This document shows positions 6,183 to 7,510 of a stretch of DNA of 7,510 bases, one piece after another. The stretch comes from an uncultured Chryseolinea sp. (GTDB taxonomy: Bacteria > Bacteroidota > Bacteroidia > Cytophagales > Cyclobacteriaceae). A program made the position numbers and the translations under genes. The number at the start of each line of letters is the position of its first letter. Position 1 is the stretch's first letter. Where the stretch lies: positions 1 to 7,510 of the forward strand of contig CAMLER010000233.1 in assembly GCA_946478915.1 (NCBI GenBank). Reading direction: 5' to 3'. Under the pieces are notes generated by a model. The model searched no databases. It had not been told where the DNA came from and worked only from the letters and a program-made list of their open reading frames with translations.

Positions 6183-6836
6183 ATGAACTCACGAATAATC
6201 ATAATGACCATTTTTATAATGGTCTCGAATTCTACTTTGGCACAGGACTTCCTTGCCGGCAGCATAGTGACCAACGCTGGCGATACCATTGACTGCATGA
6301 TCAAGGCAGGCAAATGGGACATCAATCCAAACCGGATTATTACAAAGGTCGGTGACAAGACCAAAAAATACTGGCCCACGGAAATTTCTTCCTTCCAGGT
6401 CAACAACCGCAAATTTGTCAGCGCACGGGTTCGACTTGACATTTCTAATCACATTGATGGAACACTTGACATCAGTGATTCTCGCCCGCGTTTTGAGAAC
6501 GACAGCATTTTTGCAGAGCAGATCGTCGTCGGAAAAAAGAGTCTATACAGGTACAAGTCACCGAGTTACAAGTTGCACTTCCTGATCGATGGCCAACCAG
6601 GATGGCTTGAATCTTTGGTGTACAAACGATATCTGGTGTGGATTGATGGTACGGGCGATAAAACATTCAAACAGGTTGCATACAACGAGGAATATAAAAA
6701 TCAACTAGAAGTTTTCTTCTCAGACTGTCCCGGATTTAAGGAAAAGATCAAACTTACAGGGTACGATGCCGGTCAGCTCACCAGCCTGTTCGGCATGTAT
6801 TACGCGTGCGAAAAAATGGATGGTAGGTTAAACTAG
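6183..6836 (+). CDS. Secreted hypothetical protein, Bacteroidota family (lone N-terminal domain)
   Basis: A 217-residue exported protein of unknown function. The signal peptide covers residues 1-20 (ending STLA before Gln21). The mature protein opens with FLAGSIVTNAGDTIDCMIKA (23-42), then NPNRIITK (48-55), a WPTEISSFQVNNRKFVSARV stretch (64-83) and SLYRYKSPS with LHFLIDGQPGWLESLVYKRY (131-150). It closes with YKNQLEVFFSDCPGFKEKIK (171-190) and a final LFGMYYAC. The order (repeated beta strands, G..ITN.GDTI, W.EI..F.V....V, then FFSDCP and L...Y..C) is a pattern I recall from uncharacterised secreted Bacteroidota proteins, some of which continue into an outer-membrane beta-barrel. Here the gene stops after the domain and no barrel follows, so it is either a stand-alone form or a shortened relative. 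The ATG at 6183 gives an ideal signal peptide; there is no Shine-Dalgarno sequence. Confidence 0.88.
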   Translation: MNSRIIIMTIFIMVSNSTLAQDFLAGSIVTNAGDTIDCMIKAGKWDINPNRIITKVGDKTKKYWPTEISSFQVNNRKFVSARVRLDISNHIDGTLDISDSRPRFENDSIFAEQIVVGKKSLYRYKSPSYKLHFLIDGQPGWLESLVYKRYLVWIDGTGDKTFKQVAYNEEYKNQLEVFFSDCPGFKEKIKLTGYDAGQLTSLFGMYYACEKMDGRLN

Positions 6837-6844
6837 ATTTTTTC
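6810..6844 (+). terminator. Weak terminator-like A/T hairpin at the end of the secreted protein gene
   Basis: GAAAAAAT (6810-6817) is the exact complement of ATTTTTTC (6837-6844), with a 19-base loop that spans the stop codon. An A-rich arm facing a T6 run suits a bidirectional terminator, but the stem has only one G-C pair and would be unstable. Confidence 0.25.
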
Positions 6845-6874
6845 TCCATTGCATTAAAGTGGTTTTGAACTCGG

Positions 6875-7027
6875 ATGGCAAACTTGCATTTAACTGTCAA
6901 ATATTACATCAAAAAAATTATGCCATGCCAAGCACCAATTACCAATGAATGCCGCAAGGTATTTACTCCTTGTATGCCACGATGTCAAAAAAATGAATGT
7001 TGGTGTCACATTGACTTTTTTATTTAA
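6875..7027 (+). CDS. Possible very small Cys-rich protein (doubtful)
   Basis: A 50-residue frame from ATG 6875 (or 35 residues from ATG 6920). The C-terminal 35 residues contain six cysteines: MPCQAPITNEC, then VFTPCMPRC and KNECWCHIDFFI, spaced x7, x6, x3, x4 and x1. Such spacing is seen in disulphide-bonded or metal-binding peptides. There is no signal peptide from either start, which argues against disulphide folding outside the cell, and I recognise no family. It ends 20 bases before the Cys-rich lipoprotein gene, so the two could be co-transcribed. It may also be a chance frame. Confidence 0.22.
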   Translation: MANLHLTVKYYIKKIMPCQAPITNECRKVFTPCMPRCQKNECWCHIDFFI

Positions 7028-7047
7028 ACCCGATAAATCATATTAAC

Positions 7048-7185
7048 ATGTCAAAGATATTAGCAGCATTGTTTGTGCTATGTTTTCTATTTTCCTGTGA
7101 TGACAATGAAGGATGTCCTGACGGCATGGTAGAGTGCAGAACAAAAGACGGGTCGAAAATATGCGTACCCAAGGGTAATTGTTAA
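7048..7185 (+). CDS. Small Cys-rich lipoprotein (45 residues)
   Basis: A short lipoprotein. The basic start MSK is followed by a hydrophobic core (ILAALFVLCFLF, 4-15) and a lipobox LFSC, with lipidated Cys17 followed by DDNE. The mature part, 29 residues including Cys17, is CDDNEGCPDGMVECR followed by a Lys/Gly-containing loop and ICVPKGNC. Four further cysteines (23, 30, 39, 45; spacing x6, x8, x5) could form two disulphides, giving a tiny knotted domain on the membrane surface. In Bacteroidota Asp-rich residues straight after the lipid Cys may favour surface export, so the place could be the outer face of the outer membrane (inference). No function is known to me. The signal peptide, lipobox and clean ATG-to-TAA frame make this more convincing than its size suggests. 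Confidence 0.72.
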   Translation: MSKILAALFVLCFLFSCDDNEGCPDGMVECRTKDGSKICVPKGNC

Positions 7186-7189
7186 TAAC

Positions 7190-7209
7190 GTTATAAAAGT
7201 ATAACAGTT
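7190..7209 (+). terminator. Possible weak terminator after the small lipoprotein gene
   Basis: GTTATA (7190-7195) and TATAAC (7200-7205) form a 6-bp stem with an AAAG loop, followed by AGTTTTG four bases after the lipoprotein stop codon. The position is right, but the stem has only two G-C pairs and the T run is short. Confidence 0.25.
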
Positions 7210-7510
7210 TTGAATCTAAGCTATTGAATCTGCTTCTTGCTTGTTAACGTATAGCCACATCGTGATGCTGGTAGGTTACTATCCTTAAGTGTCCATAACG
7301 TTGCTTTAGGCATACAGCTCAGGTGAAAAAAAGCTAAGTGCCACTCATGCTTTGATTTTATTCCAACACTGAACGACGGCTGTTGCTCACCACCTGGCCG
7401 GAGACACTGGACTATCCATATTTGCAAGTATTTGCCTCCTGATCCTGTTAGCCAGAATCGCAGGTGAATCAATCCCCACATGAGTCTTCTTCAGATATTG
7501 GGAATAATAG
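7210..7510. other. Right-end stretch without a supported gene
   Basis: I see no recognisable gene in these 300 bases. A minus-strand frame at 7221-7481 (86 residues) is rich in Trp, Cys and His (WGLIHLRFWLTGSGG), with no signal peptide, domain or known motif; its start ATG is weakly placed. A different minus-strand frame near 7380-7500 reads as YLKKTHVGIDSPAILANRIR before a stop and looks more protein-like, so this may be the edge of a decayed gene or mobile element. No terminal inverted repeat is visible. Confidence 0.5.

Noticed and set aside
6044..6442. 132-residue minus-strand frame
   Set aside because: It is mostly antisense to the secreted protein gene at 6183-6836, which has a signal peptide and a recognisable family pattern.
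7011..7040. TTG and TAAATCAT as a promoter for the small lipoprotein
   Set aside because: The 19-base spacing fits, but the -7 box differs from TAnnTTTG at three positions and would put the transcript start almost on the ATG.

Overview
The window looks like part of a Bacteroidota genome, most likely from the Cytophagales or a related environmental order. The evidence is the gene content: an AraC-type regulator fused to an N-terminal multi-pass membrane domain, a secreted protein opening with a carboxypeptidase-regulatory-like beta-sandwich, a Bacteroidota-type M1 peptidase, two families of secreted hypothetical proteins I know only from this phylum, and a GIY-YIG cassette tied to a tRNA gene. 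Starts generally lack Shine-Dalgarno sequences, which also fits. No gene fixes the genus.

Left end (1-445): a small GIY-YIG nuclease gene lies between two copies of the 3' half of a CAT-anticodon tRNA. The two copies are identical over exactly 55 bases, and the first begins at base 1. The one nearly complete tRNA-like copy (358-445) is damaged: a hairpin replaces the 3' side of its D arm, and two T-loop bases are exchanged. The nuclease frame runs open from the first tRNA half and stops inside the second. A repeat of exactly 55 bases at the very edge may reflect the assembly k-mer, so the real locus may hold more units than shown. A terminator-like hairpin (464-485) follows, then about 350 bases with no convincing gene.

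Middle (838-5812): a secreted hypothetical protein on the minus strand diverges from a membrane-anchored AraC regulator (1714-2868). After a 73-base gap containing an 18-base palindrome comes a 956-residue exported protein. Its N-terminal 415 or so residues are a carboxypeptidase-regulatory-like module that is normally a protein of its own, and its C-terminal half is a complete M1 zinc peptidase with HEXXH-x18-E. Regulator and peptidase could be one transcription unit, with the regulator sensing a membrane or envelope signal; that link is inference.

Right end (5813-7510): a possible small membrane protein, a second secreted hypothetical protein (6183-6836), a doubtful 35-50 residue Cys-rich reading frame, and a convincing 45-residue Cys-rich lipoprotein (7048-7185). 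The last 325 bases have no gene I can support. I recognise no defence system, CRISPR array, rRNA or intact insertion sequence.
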